A stretch of 64,000 nucleotides of DNA from an uncultured Pelagibacteraceae bacterium (GTDB lineage Bacteria; Pseudomonadota; Alphaproteobacteria; Pelagibacterales; Pelagibacteraceae), in assembly GCA_902568465.1 (NCBI GenBank), contig CACFQR010000001.1, positions 164,525 to 228,524 of the forward strand. The letters run 5' to 3'. Both the position numbers and the translations under genes were made by a program. The notes under the pieces are model-generated. The model saw nothing but the letters and a program-made list of their open reading frames with translations, was not told where the DNA came from and made no database searches. Positions 48,366-60,710 of this stretch are shown piece by piece; positions within the stretch are counted from its first letter, which is position 1, and the number at the start of each line of letters is the position of its first letter.

Positions 48366-49064
48366 ATGACTCATACGATTGCACTAGTTGATGATGACAG
48401 AAATATACTTACTAGCATAAGTATGGCTTTAGAGAATGAAGGATTTAAGGTTCAAACGTATATTGATGCAGAAAGCGCTTTAGTCGGAATTAGCAGAAAT
48501 CCTCCAGATTTAGCTGTCATAGATATAAAAATGCCTAGAATGGATGGTGAGGAATTACTTAAAAGATTAAGAAAAAAAACAGCAATACCAATTATGTTTT
48601 TAACATCCAAAGATGAAGAAGTTGATGAATTACTTGGTTTAAAATTGGGAGCTGATGATTTTATAAAAAAATCAGGAGGGTTCTCAATAAAAGTACTTGT
48701 TGAAAGAATTAGAGTACAGCTTAGAAAAAAAACAGGAAATGTAGATGAATCAAAAAATCTTATTAAACATGGAAAGTTAGTTTTAGACCCTTCTCAACTT
48801 GAATGTGAGTGGGATGGAAAGTCGCTCCCTGAAAAATTAACTACAACTGAATTTTTAATTGTTAAAGAACTTGCAAAGAGACCGGGCATAATTAAAGAAA
48901 GAGCCCAGTTAATGGACATAGCCTACAAAGATAACACTGACATTGAAGATCGTACTATAGATAGTCACGTAAAAAGAATTAGAAAAAAATTTAAGAAAGT
49001 AGACCAAAATTTTTCTGCCATTGAAACAAGATACGGAAGTGGTTATAGATGGAACGTTAGTTAA
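48366..49064 (+). CDS. chvI: Two-component response regulator ChvI-type
   Basis: A 232-aa OmpR-family regulator: receiver (about 1-120) with acidic pair V-D-D-D, phosphoacceptor in V-I-D-I-K-M-P near residue 54, and a winged-helix DNA-binding domain with R-T-I-D-S-H-V-K-R-I-R-K-K-F and the terminal E-T-R-Y-G-S-G-Y-R-W. The paired kinase, gene order and ahcY downstream indicate the ChvG-ChvI envelope/acid stress system of alphaproteobacteria. Overlaps chvG by one base (TAATG). Confidence 0.88.
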   Translation: MTHTIALVDDDRNILTSISMALENEGFKVQTYIDAESALVGISRNPPDLAVIDIKMPRMDGEELLKRLRKKTAIPIMFLTSKDEEVDELLGLKLGADDFIKKSGGFSIKVLVERIRVQLRKKTGNVDESKNLIKHGKLVLDPSQLECEWDGKSLPEKLTTTEFLIVKELAKRPGIIKERAQLMDIAYKDNTDIEDRTIDSHVKRIRKKFKKVDQNFSAIETRYGSGYRWNVS

Positions 49065-50611
49065 TGAAGTCAAATTTTTTTAAGTCGAGCTCTATTCTTA
49101 GAAAATTTTTAGTTTTTAATTTAATTGTTTTTTTAGTTTTAGGGGTTTTTACCTTTTTTTATCTTAATGCGATAAAGCCTAATTTGGTTAAGAATCGATC
49201 AGAGCAGCATTCTATAATAATAAGTAATACATCAGACCATATTAATAGATTAAAAATAGAATTTACTAAAGACAGTGTAACTGACTTTTTATTATCAACG
49301 AGGTTTTTGTTTCAAAATTTAGATCGTGTTCAGTTATATAATTTAGATTCAAATTTGTTGGCAGATACAGATACTTTGGATTTAGCAAAGGATGCATTTG
49401 TTAAAAATGAGAACGTAGAAGAAACGCCCATTGATAAATTGGAAGAAGAAGAAAATATAAAAAAAAAATTAAATGAATCACAAGCCACGACATTCAATAC
49501 AGAAAATTACGTAAAAAAATATTCAAAACAAAAAGATAAAGAAAATAAGTTAATCGCGAGCGAAACTATAAATAATAACTTTTATGTTATAACTATTAAT
49601 ACTGTAAAAATTGAAGATAAAAACAGAGGTTATATTGTTGTTTCTGAAATTTCTAACGATATTTTAGTAGCCGTCGATGAAAGAAAAAATTTTATATTAA
49701 GAACTGTTTTTTCTATTGCTTTGGTAATATTAATTTTTTCTGTCTTTTTAAATAAATATATTTTGAAACCAATTAGATCATTAGTACTGTATACAAAGGC
49801 CATTAAAGAAAAAGACGTAAAGATTGGTAAGCATGAAAAATATTTATTACGGAAAGACGAGGTTGGTCAATTATCAAGATCATTAAATGATATGACCGCA
49901 GATCTTTATAAAAGAATAAATATAGCTGAAACTTTTTCTTCAGATTTGGCGCATGAAATAAGAAACCCCTTAACATCATTAAAAGGTGCATCTGAAGTTT
50001 TAGAAAATACTGATGATAATGAAAAAAGAAAAAAATTAATCAAAGTCATTAGTCATGATGTTGAAAGAATTGAAAGATTAATAACAGATTATTCGCAGAT
50101 GCTAAAAGATGAGGCTTCTTTATCTAGAGCAAAAATGGAAAAAATTGACCTATCAAGTATTGTAACTTCTGTTGTTGAAGATTTTAATAGCGATTTATTG
50201 AATTCAAATAAAAATATTGAAATTGAAATAGATCGAACAAACCTGAATGGATCTAAGCTAAATATTTTAGGAGTAGAAAGTAAACTTGAACAAATTGTTG
50301 CAAATTTGTTAGATAATGCAGTTTCATTTAGTCCAGCCAATGGAAAAATATCAGTTATATGTGGAATAAAAGAAAAAAAAGCCCAGCTTGTTATCGAGGA
50401 TGAAGGCCCAGGTTTTAATGAAAAAAATATTGATAAGATTTTTGACAGATTTTATAGCAATAGGCCAGAAAACTTTGGCGAACACTCTGGTTTAGGATTG
50501 AATATTGTAAAAAATATTATAGAACTTCATGGGGGGTCTATTGACGCATCCAACCAATCTATTCCCAAAAAGGGAGCAAGAATTGAAGTGTTAATCCCTA
50601 TTTATAAATAG
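49064..50611 (+). CDS. chvG: Sensor histidine kinase ChvG-type
   Basis: A 515-aa inner-membrane kinase: helix at about 14-32, a periplasmic sensor region, a second helix (about 213-230), HAMP, H-box S-S-D-L-A-H-E-I-R-N-P-L near residue 290, and HATPase with D-E-G-P-G-F and G-L-G-L-N-I-V. In Rhizobiales ChvG is held off by periplasmic ExoR; no exoR is seen here. hprK and PTS genes that normally follow are absent. Confidence 0.87.
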   Translation: MKSNFFKSSSILRKFLVFNLIVFLVLGVFTFFYLNAIKPNLVKNRSEQHSIIISNTSDHINRLKIEFTKDSVTDFLLSTRFLFQNLDRVQLYNLDSNLLADTDTLDLAKDAFVKNENVEETPIDKLEEEENIKKKLNESQATTFNTENYVKKYSKQKDKENKLIASETINNNFYVITINTVKIEDKNRGYIVVSEISNDILVAVDERKNFILRTVFSIALVILIFSVFLNKYILKPIRSLVLYTKAIKEKDVKIGKHEKYLLRKDEVGQLSRSLNDMTADLYKRINIAETFSSDLAHEIRNPLTSLKGASEVLENTDDNEKRKKLIKVISHDVERIERLITDYSQMLKDEASLSRAKMEKIDLSSIVTSVVEDFNSDLLNSNKNIEIEIDRTNLNGSKLNILGVESKLEQIVANLLDNAVSFSPANGKISVICGIKEKKAQLVIEDEGPGFNEKNIDKIFDRFYSNRPENFGEHSGLGLNIVKNIIELHGGSIDASNQSIPKKGARIEVLIPIYK

Positions 50612-50661
50612 TAAGCAACTAGTTGATAATTTTATATTAACTTGTTAAATAGGTGCACATT

Positions 50662-51951
50662 ATGACACAAGATTTTAAAGTAAAAGATATAAACCAATCA
50701 GAATTTGGAAGAAAAGAAATCTCAATTGCAGAGACCGAAATGCCTGGTCTTATGGCACTAAGAAAAGAGTACAAAGGAAAAAAACCACTTAAAGGAGCAA
50801 AAATTTTAGGTTGTTTACATATGACCATTCAAACTGCAGTGCTCATCGAAACCTTGGTAGAATTAGGAGCTGATGTTAGGTGGTCCTCTTGTAATATTTT
50901 TTCAACTCAAGATCATGCTGCTGCAGCTATAGCAAAAGCAGGCATTCCAGTGTTTGCATGGAAAGGTGAAACAGAGGAAGAATATTGGTGGTGTATTAAA
51001 CAAACAATCGAGGGTAAAAAAGGATGGACCCCAAATATGTTGTTAGATGATGGGGGAGATCTTACCGCTTTAATGCACAAAGAATATAAAAATCTTCTTA
51101 AAGATGTTAAAGGAGTTTCAGAAGAAACTACAACAGGTGTAATGGCTTTAAAAAAAATGGAAGCTAACAAAACACTTTTAGTGCCAGCAATTAATGTTAA
51201 CGACTCTGTAACAAAATCTAAATTTGATAATTTATATGGATGCAGGGAAAGTTTAGTTGATGGAATTAAACGAGCGACGGATGTTATGATGTCAGGCAAA
51301 ACTGCAATCGTTGCAGGATTTGGAGATGTAGGCAAAGGTAGCGCAGCTTCACTAAGACAAAGTGGCGCTAGAGTAATGGTAACTGAAGCCGATCCGATTT
51401 GTGCACTTCAAGCAGCGATGGAAGGCTATGAGGTAGTTTTAATGGATGAAGCTATCGGAGATGCCGATATAGTTGTGACAGCAACAGGTAATAAAGATAT
51501 CGTAACAGCTGATCATATGAGAAAAATGAAAGACCGTTCAATACTTTGTAATATTGGACACTTTGATAATGAAATTCAAGTAGAAGCATTAAAAAATTAT
51601 AAATGGAATGAAATCAAACCACAAGTTCACGAAATAGAATTTCCAGATAAGAAAAGAATAATTCTTCTTGCTGAAGGTAGATTGGTTAATTTGGGGTGTG
51701 CTACAGGACACCCGAGTTTTGTAATGAGTGCTTCTTTCACAAATCAAACTATTGCTCAAATAGAGCTTTGGAATAATTCTGAAAAATATGAAAAAAAGGT
51801 TTATGTCTTACCCAAACATTTAGATGAAAAAGTTGCAACGCTCCATTTAGAAAAAGTTGGAGCTAAACTAACAAAACTTTCAAAAGATCAAGCCGAATAT
51901 ATTAGTGTCGATGTTAAAGGTCCATTCAAACCTGATAGTTATCGCTACTAG
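50662..51951 (+). CDS. ahcY: Adenosylhomocysteinase (SAH hydrolase)
   Basis: A 429-aa NAD-dependent enzyme splitting S-adenosylhomocysteine into adenosine and homocysteine. N-terminal [24 protein letters not shown], the NAD motif G-F-G-D-V-G-K-G, and C-terminal P-F-K-P-D-S-Y-R-Y are all standard. I chose ATG 50662 with AGGTG 6 bp upstream; a GTG at 50653 adds three residues. It ends with three consecutive in-frame TAG stops inside a 15-nt inverted repeat (51944-51958). A CAACTAGTTG palindrome lies at 50616-50625. Confidence 0.96.
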   Translation: MTQDFKVKDINQSEFGRKEISIAETEMPGLMALRKEYKGKKPLKGAKILGCLHMTIQTAVLIETLVELGADVRWSSCNIFSTQDHAAAAIAKAGIPVFAWKGETEEEYWWCIKQTIEGKKGWTPNMLLDDGGDLTALMHKEYKNLLKDVKGVSEETTTGVMALKKMEANKTLLVPAINVNDSVTKSKFDNLYGCRESLVDGIKRATDVMMSGKTAIVAGFGDVGKGSAASLRQSGARVMVTEADPICALQAAMEGYEVVLMDEAIGDADIVVTATGNKDIVTADHMRKMKDRSILCNIGHFDNEIQVEALKNYKWNEIKPQVHEIEFPDKKRIILLAEGRLVNLGCATGHPSFVMSASFTNQTIAQIELWNNSEKYEKKVYVLPKHLDEKVATLHLEKVGAKLTKLSKDQAEYISVDVKGPFKPDSYRY

Positions 51952-51960
51952 TAGTAGCAA

Positions 51961-52416
51961 ATGAAGTTAAAGTCATTACAAGATACAAAGAGTCTTTCAG
52001 AAAATATTTCCAGGTTAGTAAAATCAGGAGATATCATTTTTCTTTATGGTGAAATAGGAGTAGGAAAAACTACATTTGTAAGATTATTTATTAATAACTT
52101 AGAAACTAATAATAAAATTAAAAATAGCGAAGTGTTAAGCCCTACATTTAATATAGTTTATAACTATGAAGTTGGAAATGCTAAGATACTTCACTATGAT
52201 TTATTTAGACTCAAAAATTATAAGGATATTTCCCAATTAGGTATGTTCGAAACATCCAATGATCATATCAAAATTGTAGAATGGCCTGAATTAATAGAAC
52301 CAAAACCAAAAGATAGAATAGATATTATGTTTCGATACTCAAAATTAAAAAATTTTAGGGAAGCAGAAATTTTTGGTTTTGGAAAATGGAAAGATTTAAA
52401 ATTTAATGAAGTATAA
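51961..52416 (+). CDS. tsaE: tRNA t6A biosynthesis ATPase TsaE
   Basis: A 151-aa P-loop ATPase of the TsaB-TsaD-TsaE complex. Walker A G-E-I-G-V-G-K-T-T-F near residue 35, the S-P-T-F-N-I-V-Y segment near 62, and the H-Y-D-L-F-R-L motif near 77 are diagnostic. Begins 9 bp after ahcY and overlaps the kinase gene by 11 bp. Same pathway as tsaB (8599). Confidence 0.94.
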   Translation: MKLKSLQDTKSLSENISRLVKSGDIIFLYGEIGVGKTTFVRLFINNLETNNKIKNSEVLSPTFNIVYNYEVGNAKILHYDLFRLKNYKDISQLGMFETSNDHIKIVEWPELIEPKPKDRIDIMFRYSKLKNFREAEIFGFGKWKDLKFNEV

Positions 52417-53374
52417 AATTGAGCCTATTAAAGGCGATGCATCATTTAGAAAGTTTTATCGATTAATTCTCAAACAAAAAAGTAAAATTATTGTTTCGAC
52501 CCAAAAAGAAAAATATAAAAATTTAATTGCATATACCACAATTAATAAATTTTTAAGGTCTAACAAAATATTAGCCCCAAAACTTTACTCGTACAATTTT
52601 TCTAAAGGATTTATTTTAATCCAAGATTTTGGAAATTTAACTTTTTATAAACAGTTAATCAGAAAAAAAAATAAATTAAAGGTTTATAAAAAATTGGTAG
52701 ATTTACTTATAAAGATTCAAAAAATCAGACCAAAAATAAAAATTAGAAATATAGATAAAGGTTTTTACTCATTTGAAAAATATTCTAGAAAAAACTTGTT
52801 AAAGGAATCCAATTTATTTTTTGATTGGTATTTAACTTTATTTTTAAGCAAAAAAAAGGCTTTTTATATTAAAAAAAAATGTAATAAAATTTTATCAAAA
52901 CTTTATAATAGTCTAAATTTTCCAAATTCGTTTTTTGTTCATAGAGATTATCATGCGCAAAATTTAATGAAAGTTGGTAATAAAATTGGAGTTATTGATA
53001 GTCAAGATGCTTTAATTGGGAATCCAGCCTATGATCTTGTTTCATTAATTGATGACGTTAGAATTAAAACATCTACAAAGTTAAAAAATCAAATTTACAA
53101 TTATTATTTAAAAAAAAACCAAAAAATATATAAAACTAATCAACAAAATTTTTTGAAAGATTTTAGCATACTGTCAGTTCAAAGGAGTTTAAAGATAATC
53201 GGTATTTTTTCTAGGCTTTTTAAAAGAGATAAGAAAAAAATATATTTAAAATATATACCATATACATGGCAATTATTAGAGGAGCGAATGAATTCAAAAA
53301 TTTTTGTCGAATTAAAAAAAATATTAGACGATAATATTCCTAAAAAATATAAAAAAAAAATTGTATATAAATGA
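52406..53374 (+). CDS. APH-family sugar kinase, AmgK-like
   Basis: A 322-aa aminoglycoside-phosphotransferase-fold protein. N-terminal G-D-A-S-F-R-K-F-Y-R-L, the catalytic loop F-V-H-R-D-Y-H-A-Q-N-L near residue 182, and metal-binding I-D-S-Q-D-A near 200 match the phosphotransferase family encoded after tsaE in alphaproteobacteria, related to AmgK (MurNAc/GlcNAc anomeric kinase in cell-wall recycling). The partner uridylyltransferase murU that usually follows is absent. Overlaps both tsaE and priA (ATGA). Substrate inferred from family and synteny only. Confidence 0.75.
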   Translation: MKYKIEPIKGDASFRKFYRLILKQKSKIIVSTQKEKYKNLIAYTTINKFLRSNKILAPKLYSYNFSKGFILIQDFGNLTFYKQLIRKKNKLKVYKKLVDLLIKIQKIRPKIKIRNIDKGFYSFEKYSRKNLLKESNLFFDWYLTLFLSKKKAFYIKKKCNKILSKLYNSLNFPNSFFVHRDYHAQNLMKVGNKIGVIDSQDALIGNPAYDLVSLIDDVRIKTSTKLKNQIYNYYLKKNQKIYKTNQQNFLKDFSILSVQRSLKIIGIFSRLFKRDKKKIYLKYIPYTWQLLEERMNSKIFVELKKILDDNIPKKYKKKIVYK

Positions 53375-55332
53375 AAGTACCAATTCTTTTCCCTAAGATT
53401 TTTGACTATCCATTTACTTATAAAAGTGAAATAAAAGAATCTTTGAAACCTGGAGATTTTGTAAAAGCTCCATTTGGCAAAAATGAAATTACCGGAGTCG
53501 TATGGCCCCACGAACAAAAAACTGAAAAAAAATTTATAATCAAAAAAATTTCAAAGAAAATTAATATTAATAAATTGAATTCTACAATGATAGAATTTTT
53601 AAAATGGTTTTCTAAATATAATTTAGTACCACTAGGAATGTCATTAAAAATGTGCTTATTAAATAAAGATATAGTTGAAAAAAACTTAGATAAAGAATTT
53701 TGTAAATTTAAAATTAGATTTAATGATAAAAAATTTTTATTAAATGAAGATCAAAGAAAATCGTTAACTTTTATCAGAAACATTGGCAACAATTATAATG
53801 TTACTGTACTTGAGGGTGTAACAGGATCAGGGAAAACTTTAGTATATTTCGAGAGAATAAAAGATTTATTTAATAAAGGTCACCAAGCATTAATACTACT
53901 CCCTGAGATTGCTTTAACCAATCAATTTAGTAGAAGATTTAAAGAATTTTTTGGTTCAGAACCGGCTATTTGGCATTCTGGAACAACAAAGAAAAACAAA
54001 TCCATAATATGGAAAGGTATAACTGAAGGAAAAATTAAAATAGTAATTGGAGCTAGATCAGCACTTTTTTTACCATTTAAAAATTTAGGGATAATAGTTG
54101 TGGATGAGGAACACGATTCATCTTACAAACAAGATGAAGGCGTTTCATATAATGCAAGAGATATGGCAATTACCAGAGCATCTATAGAAAATATTCCTAT
54201 AAATTTAATTACATCGATACCTTCTGTAGAAACTTTTAATAATATTATAAGTAAAAAATACCATGTGACTAAGTTAACTAAAAGATATAAAGAAGCTTCC
54301 TTGCCAAAAGTTAAAATAATAAATTTACATACTGCAGAAATAAACAAGGGTTCTTGGATTGCGAACCAAACAATCAATGAGGTTAGTAAATATTTATTTT
54401 CAGGGGATCAGGTATTATTTTTTTTAAATAGAAGAGGGTATGCTCCATTCGTAATTTGCAAAAGGTGTGGATATAAATTTCAATGTCCTAACTGCGCAGT
54501 AAACCTAAATTATCATAAAAAAATAAATAAATTACTTTGCCACTATTGTGGTTATAAATCTTTATTGGTTAGAAATTGTAAGGATAAAGTAAAGTGCGAT
54601 CTTCAATTTTGTGGACCTGGCGTAGAACGAATTTTTGCTGAATTGAGAAAAATATACCCAGAAAAAAAAATTGAAATTTTTTCAAGTGATACTTTAAAAA
54701 AAAATGAAATTGCGAGCGATCTTTTATCAAAAGTTGAAAAAAAGAAAATAGATATTCTGATAGGCACTCAATTACTATCCAAAGGTTTTCATTTTCCACG
54801 ATTAAATTGTATTGTGGTTGTAGATGGCAATTTTAGTTCACATGGATACGATTTAAGATCTGCAGAAAAAAATATTCAATTATATTATCAACTATCAGGA
54901 AGAGCTGGAAGAGAAGGAAATATTTCAACAATTTTTTTTCAAACATATACACCAGATGATGAAATTATTTTAAACATTTCTAAAAACGATCCTCATGCTT
55001 TTTTAAAAAAGGAGCTTTTATTACGAAAAGAGAAAAAGCTTCCACCTTTTTATAGACTTATTTCTTTAATTATTTCTGGAAAAAATGAAAATTCAATAAT
55101 GAAATTTTCTCAAAATATTAAATCACATCTTCCTAAATTAAGTACAGTAAATATTTTAGGTCCAGTTTTTGCCCCAATAACCAAGCTTAAAAAAAAATAT
55201 AGATGCAGAATTCTAATTCGATGTCCAAAAAATTTGTTTATACAAAAAGATTTATCAAGATCTCTTAATAAAATAAAAACTTTGCCAGGAATAAAACTGG
55301 AGGTTGATGTCGATCCAATTAATTTCAGTTAA
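53371..55332 (+). CDS. priA: Primosomal replication restart helicase PriA
   Basis: A 653-aa superfamily-2 helicase restarting stalled forks. Walker A T-G-S-G-K-T near residue 152, D-E-E-H box near 247, and a zinc region with C-x2-C pairs C-K-R-C, C-P-N-C, C-H-Y-C and later Cys residues. The R-R-G-Y-A-P and G-R-A-G-R-x-G motifs are present. Shorter than E. coli PriA (732 aa), mainly in the N-terminal region. In alphaproteobacteria priA commonly precedes the atpH operon, as here. Confidence 0.93.
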   Translation: MKVPILFPKIFDYPFTYKSEIKESLKPGDFVKAPFGKNEITGVVWPHEQKTEKKFIIKKISKKININKLNSTMIEFLKWFSKYNLVPLGMSLKMCLLNKDIVEKNLDKEFCKFKIRFNDKKFLLNEDQRKSLTFIRNIGNNYNVTVLEGVTGSGKTLVYFERIKDLFNKGHQALILLPEIALTNQFSRRFKEFFGSEPAIWHSGTTKKNKSIIWKGITEGKIKIVIGARSALFLPFKNLGIIVVDEEHDSSYKQDEGVSYNARDMAITRASIENIPINLITSIPSVETFNNIISKKYHVTKLTKRYKEASLPKVKIINLHTAEINKGSWIANQTINEVSKYLFSGDQVLFFLNRRGYAPFVICKRCGYKFQCPNCAVNLNYHKKINKLLCHYCGYKSLLVRNCKDKVKCDLQFCGPGVERIFAELRKIYPEKKIEIFSSDTLKKNEIASDLLSKVEKKKIDILIGTQLLSKGFHFPRLNCIVVVDGNFSSHGYDLRSAEKNIQLYYQLSGRAGREGNISTIFFQTYTPDDEIILNISKNDPHAFLKKELLLRKEKKLPPFYRLISLIISGKNENSIMKFSQNIKSHLPKLSTVNILGPVFAPITKLKKKYRCRILIRCPKNLFIQKDLSRSLNKIKTLPGIKLEVDVDPINFS

Positions 55333-55395
55333 ATGTAGTGTTTATCGGTCTTAATAATGACAAAAAGATACAACAGAACTTGTTGAATTTACCCA

Positions 55396-55401
55396 TATAA
55401 T
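55396..55401 (+). promoter_or_regulatory. -10 element of the atpHAGDC promoter
   Basis: Perfect TATAAT in the 101-bp gap between priA and atpH; the -35 at ideal spacing is poor. An AGGAG ribosome binding site at 55422-55426 lies 7 bp before the TTG start of atpH. Confidence 0.45.
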
Positions 55402-55433
55402 TTCATACAAAACGAGTCTTTTAGGAGAAACAA

Positions 55434-55991
55434 TTGAGTTCAAAATCAACATTTTCAAACTCTACATCAAAAAGTTACGCGTTAGCTTTATACGAAATTG
55501 CTGTGGAGAATTCTGATTTAAACCAAGTGGAAGATGAAATGAAAAGCCTTAGCAGGTTATTAAGTGAGAGCTCTGATTTTAAAGATATGATTTTAAGCCC
55601 CACAATATCAATCGAGGATAAACAAAATATAATATTAAAAATATCAACTAATAATAATTTTTCAGAAACCTTAAAAAAATTTTTAAGTTTTATCACAGCA
55701 AAAAATAGATTGTTTTTTTTAAACAAAATTATTGAAAGTTTTTTAACCCTAGTTTCAAAAAGCAAAGGTGAACTAAAAGCAAAACTTATATCTTCTAAGA
55801 AATTAAATAATGAAGAAAAAGAAAAAATTCAAAATGAATTATCTCAAAATTTTAAATCGCAACTTAATTTAGATTATGAATATGATCCAAATTTAATAGC
55901 AGGTTTAATTATTCAAGTTGGAAGTGTTATGATAGATACTTCGGTTAAAACAAAATTAAAAAAATTAGAAAAAAATATGATAGAGGTGTGA
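55434..55991 (+). CDS. atpH: ATP synthase F1 delta subunit
   Basis: A 185-aa peripheral-stalk (OSCP) subunit linking F1 to the b subunits. Characteristic [10 protein letters not shown] near residue 14 and the C-terminal [19 protein letters not shown]. The start is TTG, supported by the well placed AGGAG. It opens the alphaproteobacterial split F1 operon (F0 genes atpB/E/F lie elsewhere). Confidence 0.94.
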   Translation: MSSKSTFSNSTSKSYALALYEIAVENSDLNQVEDEMKSLSRLLSESSDFKDMILSPTISIEDKQNIILKISTNNNFSETLKKFLSFITAKNRLFFLNKIIESFLTLVSKSKGELKAKLISSKKLNNEEKEKIQNELSQNFKSQLNLDYEYDPNLIAGLIIQVGSVMIDTSVKTKLKKLEKNMIEV

Positions 55992-55992
55992 G

Positions 55993-57525
55993 ATGCAAAT
56001 AAATCCTTCAGAAGTAACTAAAATTTTAAAAGAACAAATTAAAAAATTTGGTGAAAAGGCAGAAATTTCCGAAGTAGGTCAAGTTTTATCAGTAGGGGAT
56101 GGTATAGCAAGAGTTTACGGATTAGATAATGTTCAAGCTGGTGAGATGGTCGAGTTTTCAGATGGAATAAAAGGTATGGCGTTAAATTTAGAAAGTGACA
56201 ATGTTGGTGTAGTAATATTTGGTGATGACAGATCCATAAAAGAAGGAGACGTAGTTAAAAGAACCGGGGCTATTGTAGATTCACCAGTTGGAAAAAAACT
56301 ACTTGGCAGAGTTGTAGATGCATTAGGAAACCCTATTGATGGTAAAGGGGAATTGGATAAAAAAATAGAAAGAAAAAGAGTTGATGTAAAAGCTCCAGGA
56401 ATTATTCCTAGAAAATCTGTAAACCAACCTATGCAAACTGGCCTCAAAGCTATTGATAGTTTAATACCTATTGGTAGGGGGCAAAGAGAGTTAATAATTG
56501 GTGACAGACAAACTGGCAAAACAGCAGTAGCTATAGATACAATTATAAATCAAAAAGAAATAAACAAATCAGGTGAAGAAAAAGATAAACTTTATTGTAT
56601 TTATGTTGCGATCGGACAAAAGAGATCAACAGTTGCTCAAATAGTTAAGTCATTGGAAGATGCTGGAGCAATGGAGTATACTACAATAGTTTCAGCAACA
56701 GCATCTGACCCAGCACCACTTCAATTTTTGGCTCCATATACCGGATGTACTATGGGAGAATATTTTAGAGACAATGGAATGCATGCACTAATTATTTATG
56801 ATGATTTATCAAAACAAGCAGTGGCTTATAGGCAGATGTCTCTTTTACTTAGACGACCTCCAGGAAGAGAAGCTTATCCTGGTGATGTATTTTATTTACA
56901 TAGTAGGTTACTTGAGAGAGCTGCTAAACTTAATGATGATAAAGGAGGAGGCTCACTAACGGCATTACCAATAATTGAGACTCAGGCTGGAGACGTATCA
57001 GCTTATATCCCAACTAATGTAATTTCAATTACAGACGGTCAAATTTTTTTAGAAACAGAATTATTTAATCAAGGTATAAGACCAGCAGTTAACGTAGGAC
57101 TCTCTGTTTCTAGGGTTGGTTCTGCAGCACAAACAAAAGCAATGAAAAAAGTTGCTGGATCGATAAAATTAGAGTTAGCTCAGTATAGAGAAATGGCAGC
57201 ATTTGCTCAATTTGGTTCAGATTTAGATGCTTCTACACAAAAACTATTAAATAGAGGTTCAAAACTAACAGAGCTTTTAAAGCAAGATCAATACTCCCCA
57301 ATGCCTGTTGCTCAACAAGTAATAGCAGTTTTTTCAGGAGTAAGAGGGTTTTTAGATAATGTAGAACAAAAAGATATTAAAACAACAGAAACAAAAATTT
57401 ATGAAGAAATAAAATCTTCTAACCCAGAAATTATTGATAGCATTAATAATACAGGAAAATTAGATGATGAAACTGAAAAAAAGTTAACATCAGTTATTGA
57501 ACAATTTAAAAAGAAAAAAGATTAA
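55993..57525 (+). CDS. atpA: ATP synthase F1 alpha subunit
   Basis: A 510-aa non-catalytic nucleotide-binding subunit. P-loop G-D-R-Q-T-G-K-T near residue 170 and the conserved V-S-R-V-G-S-A-A-Q motif near 373. Starts one base after the atpH stop region and is followed 5 bp later by atpG. Confidence 0.98.
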   Translation: MQINPSEVTKILKEQIKKFGEKAEISEVGQVLSVGDGIARVYGLDNVQAGEMVEFSDGIKGMALNLESDNVGVVIFGDDRSIKEGDVVKRTGAIVDSPVGKKLLGRVVDALGNPIDGKGELDKKIERKRVDVKAPGIIPRKSVNQPMQTGLKAIDSLIPIGRGQRELIIGDRQTGKTAVAIDTIINQKEINKSGEEKDKLYCIYVAIGQKRSTVAQIVKSLEDAGAMEYTTIVSATASDPAPLQFLAPYTGCTMGEYFRDNGMHALIIYDDLSKQAVAYRQMSLLLRRPPGREAYPGDVFYLHSRLLERAAKLNDDKGGGSLTALPIIETQAGDVSAYIPTNVISITDGQIFLETELFNQGIRPAVNVGLSVSRVGSAAQTKAMKKVAGSIKLELAQYREMAAFAQFGSDLDASTQKLLNRGSKLTELLKQDQYSPMPVAQQVIAVFSGVRGFLDNVEQKDIKTTETKIYEEIKSSNPEIIDSINNTGKLDDETEKKLTSVIEQFKKKKD

Positions 57526-57530
57526 AAATT

Positions 57531-59836
<2,306 letters not shown>

Positions 59837-60241
59837 ATGGAAAGCGACTTTAAAGTTGAAATTATAAGTCCTGAGAAAATAATTTTTTCAGACAATGTTA
59901 AAATGATTACATTTCCTTCTTACGAAGGCGATATGAGTATATTGAAAGGTCATATTTCCATTATAACTTTTTTAAGACCAGGAATAATTAAAGTACATAA
60001 AAGTGATCAGAATACTATAGATTTTTTTGTTGAAGATGGAACAGTAGAATATTTTAACGATAGTTTAGTCATACTTTCAGCTTCAGCTATAAATTTAAAA
60101 GATATAACCAAAGAATTTTTGGAACATCTTAGCAGAGAAGCTCAAGAACAATTAAAGAAAGAAAATATTACAGACCAAGAACGTTACATTCTTAATCATA
60201 AGTTGGATACTATTAAGGAAAAAGAATTTAAATTATCTTAG
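59837..60241 (+). CDS. atpC: ATP synthase F1 epsilon subunit
   Basis: A 134-aa subunit with the N-terminal beta-sandwich (E-I-I-S-P-E-K-I-I-F, F-P-S-Y-E-G-D-M-S-I-L-K-G-H) and a C-terminal helical part. Last gene of the operon; its 3' end overlaps the convergent rppH stop by 14 bp. Confidence 0.95.
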   Translation: MESDFKVEIISPEKIIFSDNVKMITFPSYEGDMSILKGHISIITFLRPGIIKVHKSDQNTIDFFVEDGTVEYFNDSLVILSASAINLKDITKEFLEHLSREAQEQLKKENITDQERYILNHKLDTIKEKEFKLS

Positions 60242-60704
60242 TTTTCTTTAATTCTTCAATTAATTTTTTATAAATATTCACTTTAAAATCTACAGCTACA
60301 TATGGTAGTTGTAAAGGATCTATCCATTTCCAGTCTAGAAATTCTGGATTTTTCGTTTTAATATTCACCTCCTCATCAGAACCTTTAAATTTCATTATAA
60401 ACCATTTTTGTTTTTGTCCTTTATATTTACCTTGCCAAATTTTTCCTAAAAGATTCTCTGGTAAATTATACGACAACCATTCCTGCACTTCTTTTATAAT
60501 TTCTATGGTTTTAATACCAGTTTCCTCTAATAATTCTCTTTTTGCTGCATCTAAATAACTTTCTTCGTTATCTACACCACCCTGGGGCATCTGCCAAAAA
60601 TTATTTGCATTATCAATTCTTTTTCCTACAAATACTTTATTTTGTTGGTTTAATAAGACTATTCCTACCCCTTTTCTTAAAGGTAAATCCTTTTTATTTT
60701 TCAT
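60228..60704 (-). CDS. rppH: RNA pyrophosphohydrolase RppH (Nudix)
   Basis: A 158-aa Nudix hydrolase that removes pyrophosphate from 5' ends of mRNA and starts their decay. N-terminus P-L-R-K-G-V-G-I-V-L-L-N, W-Q-M-P-Q-G-G and the complete Nudix box (G-x5-E-x7-R-E-L-x-E-E-x-G-I, about 42-64) are present. Follows ctpA in the proA-nadD-rsfS-ctpA-rppH series, 6 bp after ctpA. Confidence 0.93.
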   Translation of the reverse strand: MKNKKDLPLRKGVGIVLLNQQNKVFVGKRIDNANNFWQMPQGGVDNEESYLDAAKRELLEETGIKTIEIIKEVQEWLSYNLPENLLGKIWQGKYKGQKQKWFIMKFKGSDEEVNIKTKNPEFLDWKWIDPLQLPYVAVDFKVNIYKKLIEELKKTKII

Positions 60705-60710
60705 TGAAGT

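Noticed and set aside
48366-50611. PhoB/PhoR phosphate two-component system
   Set aside because: Gene neighbourhood (ahcY next) and receiver/kinase features fit ChvI/ChvG better; no pst or phoU genes are near.
50612-50661. SAM or SAH riboswitch upstream of ahcY
   Set aside because: Only 50 bp between chvG and ahcY, no convincing paired elements beyond a 10-bp palindrome; metK has no leader at all.
53179-53517. 112-codon minus-strand ORF across the AmgK-like/priA junction
   Set aside because: It sits opposite two motif-supported genes, and its composition (Phe/Ile/Lys-rich) is what reverse reading of A-rich DNA gives.
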